Shown here piece after piece: positions 42,220 to 50,887 of a DNA stretch of 64,000 bases. Source of the stretch: an uncultured Lachnospiraceae bacterium (GTDB lineage Bacteria > Bacillota > Clostridia > Lachnospirales > Lachnospiraceae); contig CAJTNC010000010.1 of the NCBI GenBank assembly GCA_910577955.1, positions 1 through 64,000 on the forward strand. Direction: 5' to 3'. How positions within the stretch are numbered: position 1 is the stretch's first letter; each line of letters opens with the position of its first letter. The notes under the pieces are model-generated. The model saw only the letters and a list, made by a program, of their open reading frames with translations. It searched no databases and was not told the origin of the DNA. The position numbers were made by a program, and so were the translations under genes.

Positions 42220-42272
42220 TTAAATTGATAAAGTCGATACTACAGATAACAAGATTAAATTAAATTGATAAA
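42220..42272. promoter_or_regulatory. Direct repeats upstream of the adhesin operon
   Basis: TTAAATTGATAAA occurs at 42220-42232 and again at 42260-42272, exactly 40 bp (about four helix turns) apart, in the 334-base gap ahead of the operon. Spacing suggests sites for a regulator. The gap is very AT-rich (42170-42330); I found no unambiguous -35/-10 pair and no gene in it. Confidence 0.45.
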
Positions 42273-42382
42273 AGATTTGCGAAATATATATTCCGCATTG
42301 CTGTGTAGTTAGTATAATAACACTATCCGCAGATTCCCGCAAGAAGTATTTTCAAAAATTTGAACGATTCTGAAAGCACAGC

Positions 42383-42409
42383 AAAAGCCCCGCATAAAAC
42401 GGGGCTTTT
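42383..42409. terminator. Strong bidirectional terminator
   Basis: AAAAGCCCCG / CGGGGCTTTT, a perfect 10-bp stem with a 7-base loop and T-runs on both strands. It follows the SDR gene on the minus strand and isolates the adhesin operon. Confidence 0.9.
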
Positions 42410-42450
42410 CTCAACATAAGAACCGCATGCAAGACATGGCGGCCGCTTCT

Positions 42451-43209
42451 TTATACCTGTGTTGCGCCGTCCACCGAAAGGATCTCGCCTGTCACATAAC
42501 TGGCCATATCGCTTGCAAGGAACAGCACGGCATCCGCAACCTCTTCCGGCTCACCCGGTCTGCCCAGAGGGATCCCTGCGGAAATTCTCTTTACCATATC
42601 CTCGGGGAGCGCCGCCACCATATCGGTCTTGGTAACGCCCGGCGCTACCGCGTTCACACGGATACCGTCTTTTCCAAGTTCTCTCGCCAGAGACTTTGTC
42701 AGGCCGTTTACCGCAAATTTGGAAGCCGGATAACCGCAGCCTGCTGCCTGTCCGTAGATACTCACCATAGAGCTTGTGTTGATGACGGAACCGCCGCCCT
42801 GCTCCTTCATGATCGGAGCTGCCGCTTTCGTGCAGAAAAATACCGCATTCACGTTTAATCTCATAATCTTCTCAAAATCTTCCGGCTTATAGTCATAAAT
42901 AGACTCCCTTGCTGAAATTCCTGCGTTGTTCGCCAGAATATCAATACGTCCGAAAGCTTCCTTCACTGTGCTGATCGCCTTCTCCACTTCGTCGTACTGA
43001 TCAAGAGCGGGGCATAACCCCATCACTTCCGCCTCCGGCAGTTCCTCTTTCAACTTAGCGAGCGCCTTGTCCACCGTCTCCTGTCTGGAGCCGAACAGTG
43101 CCACTTTTGCTCCCGCCTGTATAAACTTCTTTACGATCTCATAACCGATACCTCTTGTTCCGCCTGTGACGACGGCTGTCTTACCTTCCAGTAATCCTGA
43201 TACATTCAT
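42451..43209 (-). CDS. Short-chain dehydrogenase/reductase (BaiA/FabG-like)
   Basis: A 252-aa classical SDR. Cofactor loop TGGTRGIG (about 16-23), NNAGIS (about 92-97), catalytic Ser in INTSSMVS (about 142), Tyr/Lys in YPASK (about 159-163), and VAPGVTKTDM. ALFGSRQETVDKALAKLKE followed by AEVMGLCPAL, and a C-terminal DGATQV, recall BaiA, the 3-alpha-hydroxysteroid dehydrogenase of bile-acid dehydroxylating Clostridia, as much as FabG. FabG and other sugar or alcohol SDRs remain possible. No other bai gene is nearby. Ribosome site AGGAGGG. It has its own promoter and terminator. Confidence 0.88.
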   Translation of the reverse strand: MNVSGLLEGKTAVVTGGTRGIGYEIVKKFIQAGAKVALFGSRQETVDKALAKLKEELPEAEVMGLCPALDQYDEVEKAISTVKEAFGRIDILANNAGISARESIYDYKPEDFEKIMRLNVNAVFFCTKAAAPIMKEQGGGSVINTSSMVSIYGQAAGCGYPASKFAVNGLTKSLARELGKDGIRVNAVAPGVTKTDMVAALPEDMVKRISAGIPLGRPGEPEEVADAVLFLASDMASYVTGEILSVDGATQV

Positions 43210-43263
43210 AAACTTTGAGCCCTCCTGTTATTGTTGTGATTATTCACATAAATATCTATTCAC

Positions 43264-43291
43264 AGTATACTCCTATTCCCGGTTTTTACAA
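43264..43291 (-). promoter_or_regulatory. Promoter of the SDR gene
   Basis: Minus strand TTGTAA (43286-43291), a 16-base spacer and TATACT (43264-43269), in the 108-base gap after the sulfatase-maturase gene. Confidence 0.6.
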
Positions 43292-43317
43292 GCAAAAACT
43301 AACTATTTCCTCTTTCT

Positions 43318-44421
43318 TTATCCGAACTCTCCCATGATCACATCATACCATCTGTCAAAGAAAATTTTGTAAGCTCTGCAAAAATAATTCCCGTACGATC
43401 CTGTGCTCTCGTTATACTCTCTGTTTCTCTGACAGCCTCCTCTGCACAGTCTGTAATATTTGCACTCGGCGCAGGCCTTATCCAACCGATGAGACCGCTC
43501 CACAAATCCGATCTCCCTGCGCCTCTCATCGATCCGATCCAATCTGTCCGTATTAAAATTGCCCAAAAGATACTCGTCCAACATATAAAAATCGCAGGGG
43601 TACACGCTGCCGTCCGCCTCCACCACGTTCTGGATCCCGCAGACACCCCGCTGATCGCAGGCCTCAGGCGGATATCCTTTGGCCATTCCGGTATAGTTTT
43701 CAAACTGTCTGATATAAGGCTCCCTGCCCTTTTTGTAATCCCGATACCAGAGCGCGAACAATTTATCCAGAAATGAGCCGTATGCCTCCGGCGTCAGCGA
43801 ATAGGCAGCTTTTCCCTGGGGCTCAGAAAGAGGATCCAGACAGGCGATATACTGCTGGTAACGCCACCCCCGCCTTTCATATTCCCGGTAGATCTCCTCA
43901 ATATTTTCAGCGATCCGCAGCGTCACCACGGTCAGAATATTGTAGTCCACCCCGTACCGGTCCATCAGCTTGGCCGAGCGGCACACTCTTTCGAAAGTGT
44001 CCCCCCCGGTCTTTGTGCGGCGCAGTGCATTGTGATGCTCTGCAGTCCCGTCCACAGAAAGTCCCACCAAAAATTGATTCTCTTTTAAAAACTGACACCA
44101 CTCTTCATCCAACAGATAACCGTTGGTCTGCAGGGCGTTATTCACCGAAATCCCATGTCGGTTATACTGTTTTTGATAAGCCACCGCTTTTTTGAAAAAG
44201 TCGATCCCCCGCAGCGTGGGTTCTCCGCCCTGATAGGCGTAACTGATACTCCCCTCCGCCCGCAGCATGGTTTTCCGAATCACATTTTTTAGTGTCTCTT
44301 CGCTCATAAAACCGAAGGACTCCGTGGTGCGCTTCCCCATCTCATCGCAGTAAAAACAATATTCGCATTTCATATTGCACATGCCCGAGGCGGGCTTCAT
44401 CAAAACACTGACAGACGGCAT
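43318..44421 (-). CDS. Anaerobic sulfatase-maturating enzyme (radical SAM)
   Basis: A 367-aa radical SAM enzyme of usual anSME length. The first cluster motif is C15-x3-C19-x2-C22 in SGMCNMKCEYCFYCD. It has YAYQGGEPTLRG, then SVDG, and a C-terminal SPASM region with Cys in CDQRGVCGIQN, YPCDFY, and CAECKYYRLCRGGC that binds two more Fe-S clusters. It converts the active-site Cys (or Ser) of sulfatases into C-alpha-formylglycine without oxygen. The gene directly follows the Cys-type sulfatase, its obvious target. AGGAGG before 44421 decides the start over an ATG at 44454. Confidence 0.95.
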   Translation of the reverse strand: MPSVSVLMKPASGMCNMKCEYCFYCDEMGKRTTESFGFMSEETLKNVIRKTMLRAEGSISYAYQGGEPTLRGIDFFKKAVAYQKQYNRHGISVNNALQTNGYLLDEEWCQFLKENQFLVGLSVDGTAEHHNALRRTKTGGDTFERVCRSAKLMDRYGVDYNILTVVTLRIAENIEEIYREYERRGWRYQQYIACLDPLSEPQGKAAYSLTPEAYGSFLDKLFALWYRDYKKGREPYIRQFENYTGMAKGYPPEACDQRGVCGIQNVVEADGSVYPCDFYMLDEYLLGNFNTDRLDRIDERRREIGFVERSHRLDKACAECKYYRLCRGGCQRNREYNESTGSYGNYFCRAYKIFFDRWYDVIMGEFG

Positions 44422-44487
44422 CTTTTTCCTCCTGCTCCTTTGCAAATCTGTCATTATTATATAATTTTACCCTAAAAATCACAATCC

Positions 44488-46374
44488 CTAAAAAGTCCGC
44501 CCCGACAGATCCACAAAATACCGCACCATATCTACATGCTCCTCCGGTATCACAAAAGGAATCTGCCGCAAAACCACACCGGAATCCACCTCTCCGCCCC
44601 CTGCGCATCCGGCTATTTTTTCCTCCAGTATGGCCTTCACTTCCTCTTTTCCGGATGCCGGAATAAATTTAAGGAGCGCCTTGTATGTATTGATCCCGCC
44701 TTTCGTCCACTTAAACTCCCGCAAGATCAAAGGCTGCTGTCTCGCAGACTCTTTTTCCTGCATTCTCCGTATCATTTCTTCTGTCACAGGCTGCCCTTTT
44801 GGAAAACCGATCCGCTCAAACTGCTCGGACGGACAGTCGTTTTCCGTCATCGCCTCCCGCAGCAGATTCGCCATCCTCACTTCCAGCAAAGGATCCCGTA
44901 TTTCGTTTTCCTGCCGCGGATCCGATTCCATATCAAACAGTTTATCTCCGAAATTTGCCGCGTTCACCATACTGTTGTTATCGATATGTTTTGCTTCCTC
45001 GCTGTCCATACCGTTTATCAAAAGATCGCTGAAATCTCTGTCCCCGTTTCCGTTGCCCTTAGGGATCTTCCACACCGGACATCCCTTCAGAAACGGAAAT
45101 TCATCGCCGGACACCGCCTCCGCCTTCCGAAGTTCTCCTACGGAAAACAGATTCCTCATATGCATCGGCATCGTCGTGTATTCATAGAGAGGCGCATTGC
45201 CTTCCGTCACCGGAGCCTTCATATAGACGTATCTCCCGTCAAAAATATTGACGTGAGCCCCGTGGATGCCGTACAGCGCGTACTCTCTGATGGCTTTATC
45301 TTCCTCGATGACCTTCCGGATCGGCCTGCCCTGCATGTCCTTCGGCAGATCCATCCCGAAAAACTCAAGCAGCGTCGCCGGCAGATCGATGGTCTGCACG
45401 ATCTCTTCCCTCGCCTGCCCTGCAGTATGAGGAAATCTGGGATCATAGATAAAGAGCGGCGTATGGGCGATCTCATCGTAACAGGGCATCACGATCTTGC
45501 TCCACCAGCCGTGCTCCCCAAGCAGATAGCCGTGATCCGTATTGACGATGAGCATCGTATCCTTCCACAGATCCAGCTCGTCAAATTTGTCTAAAATCTC
45601 TCCCAGATACTTATCGCATAAGGATAACAGCGCGGCGTAACGTTTCTTGTAGTGCTCCGCCGTCACCTCATCCTCCGTCACATGATGGTAAGGAGGCCAG
45701 TCCTTCTCCTCCCCCGCATAATCATCCTGATACGGATCATCACAATCCTTCGTCAAAAAGAACGGTTCGTGGGGATCAAAGCATTCCACCTGCAAAAACC
45801 AGTTATCGCATCCGTGGTTTGCATCCATAAATTCCAATCCGCCCCGGATCGTCCTGACGAGAGCCATTTCTTCCTCGGACTGCATAAATTTCCGGTTCAC
45901 CGCGTCGTGTCTGTGCAATTCTCTTGTGGCATAAAAATATTTCCCGTCTTTATTCTGGATCTTTGCGTCTTCCTCCCTGTCGAACAGTTCCGGCAGGCAC
46001 TTCCATTTATCTCCCTCCTGCCCTCTGACCGTCTCCCAGGAACTGTAACGCTGATGGTAAGTGGATCCGCCGTCCTCCCAGTAGTGGACGTGATCCGAAA
46101 TCAGGTGTGTATAGACATGATTGTTTTTCAAAATCTGCGGCATGGAATCGTCGTAGGGTTCCACCGGCCCCCAGCTTCTGTGCAGGAAATTGTAGCGCCC
46201 CGTGTGCAGTTCTCTCCTCGCCGGCATGCAAGGAAGGCTTCCGGCATAGCACTGCGTAAATCTGACGCTGCGCTCCGCCAGCCGCTTAAAATTCGGCGTC
46301 TTTGTCCAGCTACAACCGTAGGGCTCCAACATCTCACGATTGAGTGAGTCAAACATCAACATTACCGCTTTCAT
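44488..46374 (-). CDS. Cytoplasmic formylglycine-type sulfatase
   Basis: A 628-aa sulfatase of the alkaline-phosphatase superfamily. The modification motif is C49-M-P-A-R in SLPCMPARRELHTGR; D9 in MLMFDSLNRE and the pair in MLIVNTDHGYLLGEHG (about 280-292) bind the Ca2+. QVECFDPHEPF is another conserved block. There is no signal peptide, unlike many gut-bacterial glycan sulfatases, so the substrate must be imported, presumably by the ABC system encoded upstream in the same operon. The C-terminal 150 residues form a variable domain. The chemical nature of the sulfate ester (sugar, aryl or alkyl) cannot be told. Confidence 0.94.
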   Translation of the reverse strand: MKAVMLMFDSLNREMLEPYGCSWTKTPNFKRLAERSVRFTQCYAGSLPCMPARRELHTGRYNFLHRSWGPVEPYDDSMPQILKNNHVYTHLISDHVHYWEDGGSTYHQRYSSWETVRGQEGDKWKCLPELFDREEDAKIQNKDGKYFYATRELHRHDAVNRKFMQSEEEMALVRTIRGGLEFMDANHGCDNWFLQVECFDPHEPFFLTKDCDDPYQDDYAGEEKDWPPYHHVTEDEVTAEHYKKRYAALLSLCDKYLGEILDKFDELDLWKDTMLIVNTDHGYLLGEHGWWSKIVMPCYDEIAHTPLFIYDPRFPHTAGQAREEIVQTIDLPATLLEFFGMDLPKDMQGRPIRKVIEEDKAIREYALYGIHGAHVNIFDGRYVYMKAPVTEGNAPLYEYTTMPMHMRNLFSVGELRKAEAVSGDEFPFLKGCPVWKIPKGNGNGDRDFSDLLINGMDSEEAKHIDNNSMVNAANFGDKLFDMESDPRQENEIRDPLLEVRMANLLREAMTENDCPSEQFERIGFPKGQPVTEEMIRRMQEKESARQQPLILREFKWTKGGINTYKALLKFIPASGKEEVKAILEEKIAGCAGGGEVDSGVVLRQIPFVIPEEHVDMVRYFVDLSGRTF

Positions 46375-46389
46375 TTCTCTTCCTCCCTG

Positions 46390-47136
46390 CTACCACCATT
46401 TGATCAGTTCCGTCACCTGATTTCTCATCTCCACAAAATCCGCTTCCACCACGTTTCTGGGTCTCGGAAGTTCATTTTTCAGTTTACTTTTTATACTTGT
46501 CGGTTTGTTTGTTAAAACCAGAATATTTTCGCTCAGATACACCGCTTCCTCAATGTTGTGGGTGATAAAGATCACCGTGGTCCCCAACTTCTGCCACAGT
46601 TTGATCAGTTCGTCCTCCAGCCGGAAACGCAGCTCCACATCCAGTTGTCCATAGGGTTCATCCATCAGCAGAATATCCGGCTTCACCGCAAAAGCTCTGG
46701 CGATCACAACCCGCTGCAGCATGCTGGTGGAGAGCTCCACCGGATAATAGTCCTTATATTTTGTCAGCCCTACCATCTCGAGCACTTCCGCCACTTCCCG
46801 TTTGATCTCATCCTTCGGTTTTTTCTTCATCTTGAGACCGAAAGCCACGTTCTCCTCCACCGTCAGCCATGACATGGTGGAATACTCTTGAAAGATATAA
46901 GCAATATTGTGCTTTTTCGTATCAACGGGCTCCCCCTCAACCAAAATCCTGCCTCCGGTCAGATCATAAAGCCCGGTGATGCAGTTTAAAAAAGTGGTCT
47001 TTCCGCAGCCCGTAGGACCTACGATACAGAGAAACTCTCCACGGCGCACATCAAAGGAGACATCGTTTAAGACCTTCAGATCACCAAAGTTTTTCGTCAT
47101 ATGATCCACATGTAAAATAATATTGTTTTCTTCCAT
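46390..47136 (-). CDS. SsuB/TauB-type ABC ATPase (second of two)
   Basis: A 248-aa ATPase of the nitrate/sulfonate/taurine family. Walker A GPTGCGKTT, Q-loop AYIFQEYSTM, Walker B DILLMDEPYGQLD, H-loop FITHNIEEAVYLS. The signature is ELSTSMLQRVVIARAF where LSGGMQQRV is usual: both Gly are lost (ST), which is atypical and may make one ATP site of a hetero-pair catalytically weak. Its partner with the normal LSGGMQQRV is the preceding gene. GGTGAG before 47136 marks the start. Confidence 0.9.
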   Translation of the reverse strand: MEENNIILHVDHMTKNFGDLKVLNDVSFDVRRGEFLCIVGPTGCGKTTFLNCITGLYDLTGGRILVEGEPVDTKKHNIAYIFQEYSTMSWLTVEENVAFGLKMKKKPKDEIKREVAEVLEMVGLTKYKDYYPVELSTSMLQRVVIARAFAVKPDILLMDEPYGQLDVELRFRLEDELIKLWQKLGTTVIFITHNIEEAVYLSENILVLTNKPTSIKSKLKNELPRPRNVVEADFVEMRNQVTELIKWW

Positions 47137-47155
47137 GTTCTCACCCTTGCTCCTT

Positions 47156-47911
47156 CTACAGCGCTTTATCCACGACCGCACTGATCTCCCCGCGCAGTCT
47201 TAAAAATTCTTTGTCCACGTAATTTCTCGGTCTCGGCAGATCGATCACATACTCTTTCTTGATGCGCGTAGGACAGTTCGTCATCACCACAATGCGGTCT
47301 GCCAGATAGATAGCCTCCTCGATATTGTTTGTCACAAAGACGACGGTCCGCTTCTCCTTCTCCCAAATCTTCATCAGATCCTCCTGCATCAGGTATCTGG
47401 TCTGGGCATCCAGATGACCGAAAGGCTCATCCATGAACAGCACGTCTGGTTCGTTGCAGTAGGCTCTGGCAATGCCCACACGCTGCTGCATGCCGCCGGA
47501 AAGCTGGTTTGGATAAGAATTTTCAAATCCCTTTAACCCCACCAGATCAATATAGTGCTGCGCCCTCTCTCTGCGTTCCTTTTTGGGGATCCCCCGCACT
47601 TTCGGTCCGTACTCTACGTTTCCCATCACCGTCAGCCACGGAAAAAGCGCCATCCTCTGATATACGACACCTCTGTCAGGTCCGGGCTTTTCCACCTGTT
47701 TTCCGCTCACTTCCACCGTGCCCCCGGTGGCCGCCTCCAACCCCGACATGCAGTTTATCATCGTGGACTTCCCGCACTGTCCCGGCCCGAAAAGCACCAG
47801 AAGTTCGTTTTCATGCACCTGCAGCGTCACCTGATCGATCACGGGTACAGGCCCGCGGGATGTCTCAAAGGTTTTTTCCAGATTCTTACATACGATCATT
47901 TCTCTGCTCAT
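47156..47911 (-). CDS. SsuB/TauB-type ABC ATPase (first of two)
   Basis: A 251-aa ATPase with Walker A GPGQCGKST, signature QLSGGMQQRVGIARAY, Walker B DVLFMDEPFGHLD and H-loop FVTNNIEEAIYLA, where Asn replaces the usual His (TNN for THN). The start at 47911 overlaps the stop of the permease gene (ATGA). The frame is open upstream but inside that permease. Since this protein lacks the H-loop His and the next one lacks the signature Gly residues, the two may form a complementary heterodimer with one full ATP site. Confidence 0.9.
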   Translation of the reverse strand: MSREMIVCKNLEKTFETSRGPVPVIDQVTLQVHENELLVLFGPGQCGKSTMINCMSGLEAATGGTVEVSGKQVEKPGPDRGVVYQRMALFPWLTVMGNVEYGPKVRGIPKKERRERAQHYIDLVGLKGFENSYPNQLSGGMQQRVGIARAYCNEPDVLFMDEPFGHLDAQTRYLMQEDLMKIWEKEKRTVVFVTNNIEEAIYLADRIVVMTNCPTRIKKEYVIDLPRPRNYVDKEFLRLRGEISAVVDKAL

Positions 47912-48702
47912 TTTCCTCTCACGCTCCATCTGCACAATCTGGCCTCGATCGCTCTCATCGCGACCGCCAGAATATATCCCACGATACCGATGGCCACAAT
48001 GCCCACCAGAATCTGTACCGTGCTGTTGCTGTCCTGTCCCTTTATGATGACCCAACCCACGCCCTCCGAAGAACGCACCATCTCAGCCGCCACCACCGTA
48101 GCCCAGGAAGTTCCCACCGCAATCTGCAGTCCCGCAAAAATATGAGGAACGCAGGAAGGCAGTACGATGCCGGTAAATACCTGCCTATTGTTTGCCCCCA
48201 GCATTCTGGCCGCCCCCATCAGTTCCGGATCCACCGCGCGGACACCGGAATAAGCGTTCATGGTCACCGCGCAGAAGGCGGAGTAAAAGATCAGGAAATA
48301 TTTCGACATCTCGCCCAGACCGAACCACACAATGGAAAGCGGAATCCATGCTATCGGCGGAATCGGGCGAAGCAGTTCAAAGATCGGCCGAAAAAACGCC
48401 GACACCGGCCGAAACCATCCCATCAGAATCCCAAGCACCGTACCTGCCAGAGACCCGAATGCAAACCCCACAAGCACACGGCCGAGGCTCCACAGAATGT
48501 GTCCTTCGATGGTGTGGGTACCGATCGGTTTTAAGATCGCCGTGAAAAATGCTGTCAGCGTCTCGACAGGGCCTGCAAGCACTAAGCCAGCTTTGGTAAA
48601 GGCCACCGCCATCTGCCAGATGCACAGAAAGACAAAAATAGATACCGCGGCACAGGCTGCCTTCTGATATTTCCCTGCTTTTTCATGAAAACGCTTAACC
48701 AT
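47908..48702 (-). CDS. SsuC/TauC-type ABC permease (second of two)
   Basis: A 264-aa permease with six hydrophobic segments and the family EAA-loop region AARMLGANNRQVFTGIVLPSCVPHIFAGLQIAVGTSW. The N-terminal helix is ACAAVSIFVFLCIWQMAVAF. Its start overlaps the end of the preceding permease by eight bases. Paired with that permease it would form a heterodimeric channel for a sulfonate, taurine or pyrimidine-like compound. Confidence 0.93.
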   Translation of the reverse strand: MVKRFHEKAGKYQKAACAAVSIFVFLCIWQMAVAFTKAGLVLAGPVETLTAFFTAILKPIGTHTIEGHILWSLGRVLVGFAFGSLAGTVLGILMGWFRPVSAFFRPIFELLRPIPPIAWIPLSIVWFGLGEMSKYFLIFYSAFCAVTMNAYSGVRAVDPELMGAARMLGANNRQVFTGIVLPSCVPHIFAGLQIAVGTSWATVVAAEMVRSSEGVGWVIIKGQDSNSTVQILVGIVAIGIVGYILAVAMRAIEARLCRWSVRGK

Positions 48703-49480
48703 CTCTGCGCACCCCCTTTACGATCTTATTTTCAATCAACGACAGCAGTCCGGAAAACACCGCGCCGATGGCACCGATGCCGATCATACCGCAGATGATG
48801 ATATCCGGGCGGTAGATCCCTCTGGCCTGCTGGATCATATATCCGAGCCCCATCGTGGAAGCAAGCATCTCCGCCGCCACGATACAGGTCCAAGCCGCGC
48901 CTAACGCCACCCGGATACCCGTCATGATGAGAGGCAGCGCCGTCGGGATCGCAATATGCACAAGCATCTGCGTGTCCGAAGCCCCGAAAGTCTGTCCCAC
49001 CCAAAGATGGACGTCCTTTGTCTGCCTGATTCCCGTGTAAGAGTTCACTACACAGGGCACAAAAGCCGACAAAAACACCGTAACTATTTTGGGCGTCAGA
49101 CCGATGCCGAATAAAATGATCATCAAAGGAATCCATGCCAGCCCCGGCACCGGCCGCAGCAAATCGAATAAAGGCCGCACAAACAGATCTACTTTTTTGT
49201 ACCATGCCATGAAGATCCCGAGGGGCGTGCCGATGACAATGCCCATCGCCCAGCCCCCGAGGGCAATCTTCAGGGAGGAGAAAATATGCTGCGGCAGGGT
49301 CGCCCCGTCCGGCGCCGTACTTGTCAGTTTCTTGATAAATGTCTCCGCTATTGTGATCGGTCCGGGCAGCGTGGAAGAATTTGTCAGCTTGAGCACATCA
49401 CAGCACAGCCACCATACCGCCACGAATATAACAATGGAAAGCACCGATAACCACCAGTAATTTTCTTTTCTCCTTCTCAT
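48695..49480 (-). CDS. SsuC/TauC-type ABC permease (first of two)
   Basis: A 261-aa permease of the same family: N-terminal helix VLSIVIFVAVWWLCCDVL, RPVPGLAWIPLMIILFGIG (a conserved periplasmic-side block), and the EAA loop GQTFGASDTQMLVHIAIPTALPLIMTGIRVALGAAW. It follows the binding-protein gene by 24 bases with GAGG ahead of its ATG. The two permeases are clearly homologous but diverged, pointing to an obligate hetero-pair. Confidence 0.93.
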   Translation of the reverse strand: MRRRKENYWWLSVLSIVIFVAVWWLCCDVLKLTNSSTLPGPITIAETFIKKLTSTAPDGATLPQHIFSSLKIALGGWAMGIVIGTPLGIFMAWYKKVDLFVRPLFDLLRPVPGLAWIPLMIILFGIGLTPKIVTVFLSAFVPCVVNSYTGIRQTKDVHLWVGQTFGASDTQMLVHIAIPTALPLIMTGIRVALGAAWTCIVAAEMLASTMGLGYMIQQARGIYRPDIIICGMIGIGAIGAVFSGLLSLIENKIVKGVRRDG

Positions 49481-49504
49481 AACAATAACCTCTTCTTTTT
49501 TGCG

Positions 49505-50620
49505 TTATTCCGCTTTGATCTCAGTTCCCGTCGTTTTCGATACATAGGACGGATCGATGGACGCCGCTACATTGGGTGCATTATCCTCGGTGATTTTCTC
49601 AGCCGCCACCAGAAAATCCGTGATGGCTACCCAAGCTTCACCCAGCACATAACCGTCTTCTTTCATCATTTCGCTGCCCACATATTTTCTGTCTTCGATC
49701 TCGTGTGCCAGCGCTTCGTCCGTGCAGCTGATGGCGTTGTCGTCGTAAACTTTTCTCGTGTACTCGGAGCGCAGAGTGTCATCCTGCAGTTCGTCCATAG
49801 CCTTCACAAGACAGTCCACAAACAACTGCACTTCCTCCGAACGATTTTCCACCACTTCGTTTCTCGCAAAGCAGCCGTCGCACATGTTGACGCCCGTAGC
49901 ATCCTCGAAGGAACAAAGCATCGTGTAGCCTTCCTCCGCAAGCTGGTAGGAATAGGGCGGATTTGCCGCCACAGCGTCAGCTTCCCCTGTGGTGAATGCC
50001 TGATAAGCGGGGCCGTACTCCATATTGACCTGATTGATATCGGAAGGCGCCAGTCCATATTTTTCCGCATAAGATTCCGTCATATACTGAACTGCCGTAC
50101 CCAGAGGGCCTAATATCTGCATTCCCTTCAGATTCTCCGCATCTCCGATCAGACCGTTTTCCGCCGTATTCTGGGAAATAGCCGAATCCGCTCTTGCAAA
50201 CAGCCCCATTCCGCCGGTAGTATTTACATCCGCCAACCATGTGCAGTTTGCATTCGCCAGAGAATAAACGGACGCAAAGCCTGAAACCGCAATATCGATC
50301 TGCTCCGCTGCGATAGCCTCATTGATAGGAGCGCCGGTGGCAAAAAGTTCTATGCTCACATTCAGGCCGGCTTCCTCAAAATATCCCTTTTCTTCCGCAT
50401 ACAATACCGGAACGCCCATCGTCAAAGCCATAGTTCCGACCCTCAATTCCTCTCTGTCCGAGGCTGCTGCCGTCTCCGTCTCTTCCTCTGTTCCCTGCTC
50501 TTTTTCCGATTCCGTTCCGCTCTGAGCCGGAGTGCTCTCCTGCGGCTTGCTTCCGCATGCCGTAAGCCCCGCCACCATAGTCAGGGATAAAACCAATGCC
50601 AATAACTTTTTACGTCTCAT
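49505..50620 (-). CDS. Substrate-binding lipoprotein of an NMT1/SsuA-type importer
   Basis: A 371-aa extracellular receptor. The signal peptide ends in lipobox GLTAC (Cys22), followed by a Ser/Thr/Glu-rich linker to about residue 52. The SsuA/NMT1 fold follows: LRVGTMALTMGVPVLYAEEKGYFEEAGLNVSIELFATG-type N-terminal lobe, EQIDIAVSGFASVYSL, and AVAANPPYSYQLAEEGYTML. First gene of an operon with two permeases, two ATPases, a sulfatase and its maturase. The ligand is therefore probably a sulfated or sulfonated organic compound; this is inference from context. Confidence 0.9.
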   Translation of the reverse strand: MRRKKLLALVLSLTMVAGLTACGSKPQESTPAQSGTESEKEQGTEEETETAAASDREELRVGTMALTMGVPVLYAEEKGYFEEAGLNVSIELFATGAPINEAIAAEQIDIAVSGFASVYSLANANCTWLADVNTTGGMGLFARADSAISQNTAENGLIGDAENLKGMQILGPLGTAVQYMTESYAEKYGLAPSDINQVNMEYGPAYQAFTTGEADAVAANPPYSYQLAEEGYTMLCSFEDATGVNMCDGCFARNEVVENRSEEVQLFVDCLVKAMDELQDDTLRSEYTRKVYDDNAISCTDEALAHEIEDRKYVGSEMMKEDGYVLGEAWVAITDFLVAAEKITEDNAPNVAASIDPSYVSKTTGTEIKAE

Positions 50621-50656
50621 GTTTTTCCTCCTTTATCCGGTGTGTCGTTTATTTAC

Positions 50657-50717
50657 GTGCGTTATCGCACACGCACCTTGTAAGTATCATTATAGAAATC
50701 TACTATATAAAAGTCAA
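50657..50717 (-). promoter_or_regulatory. Promoter and operator of the sulfatase-transporter operon
   Basis: Minus strand TTGACT (50712-50717), a 17-base spacer and TATAAT (50689-50694), a near-consensus promoter. An operator GTGCGTTATCGCAC (50657-50670) lies 18 bases after the -10. Its core TTATCG with flanking ACAC recurs at 50846-50859 by the lacI gene. Confidence 0.8.
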
Positions 50718-50810
50718 TCTTTTTCTTCCTGCTTTCTTATATTTTGTAATAATCATCCAAACACGCAACATCACTTTTGTACAAAATTACCATTTAATAA
50801 CTTCCTTTTA

Positions 50811-50859
50811 TTGACAATTGACAATATTATGTTATGATATTTATAGTGTTATCGAACAC
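50811..50859 (+). promoter_or_regulatory. Promoter and operator of the divergent lacI gene
   Basis: TTGACA (50811-50816), a 16-base spacer and TATGAT (50833-50838); a second TTGACA overlaps at 50818-50823. Operator GTGTTATCGAACAC (50846-50859) follows immediately after the -10, so the repressor should control its own gene too. Confidence 0.75.
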
Positions 50860-50887
50860 ATTATTTTTATTCAGAGGGGATATTATC

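Noticed and set aside
44536..45594. 352-codon plus-strand open frame inside the sulfatase gene
   Set aside because: Antisense to the sulfatase; composition (His/Arg-rich) typical of a reverse-strand shadow.
47912..48055. 48-codon N-terminal extension of the ATPase
   Set aside because: Lies wholly within the permease coding region in another frame; the ATGA overlap at 47911 is the natural start.
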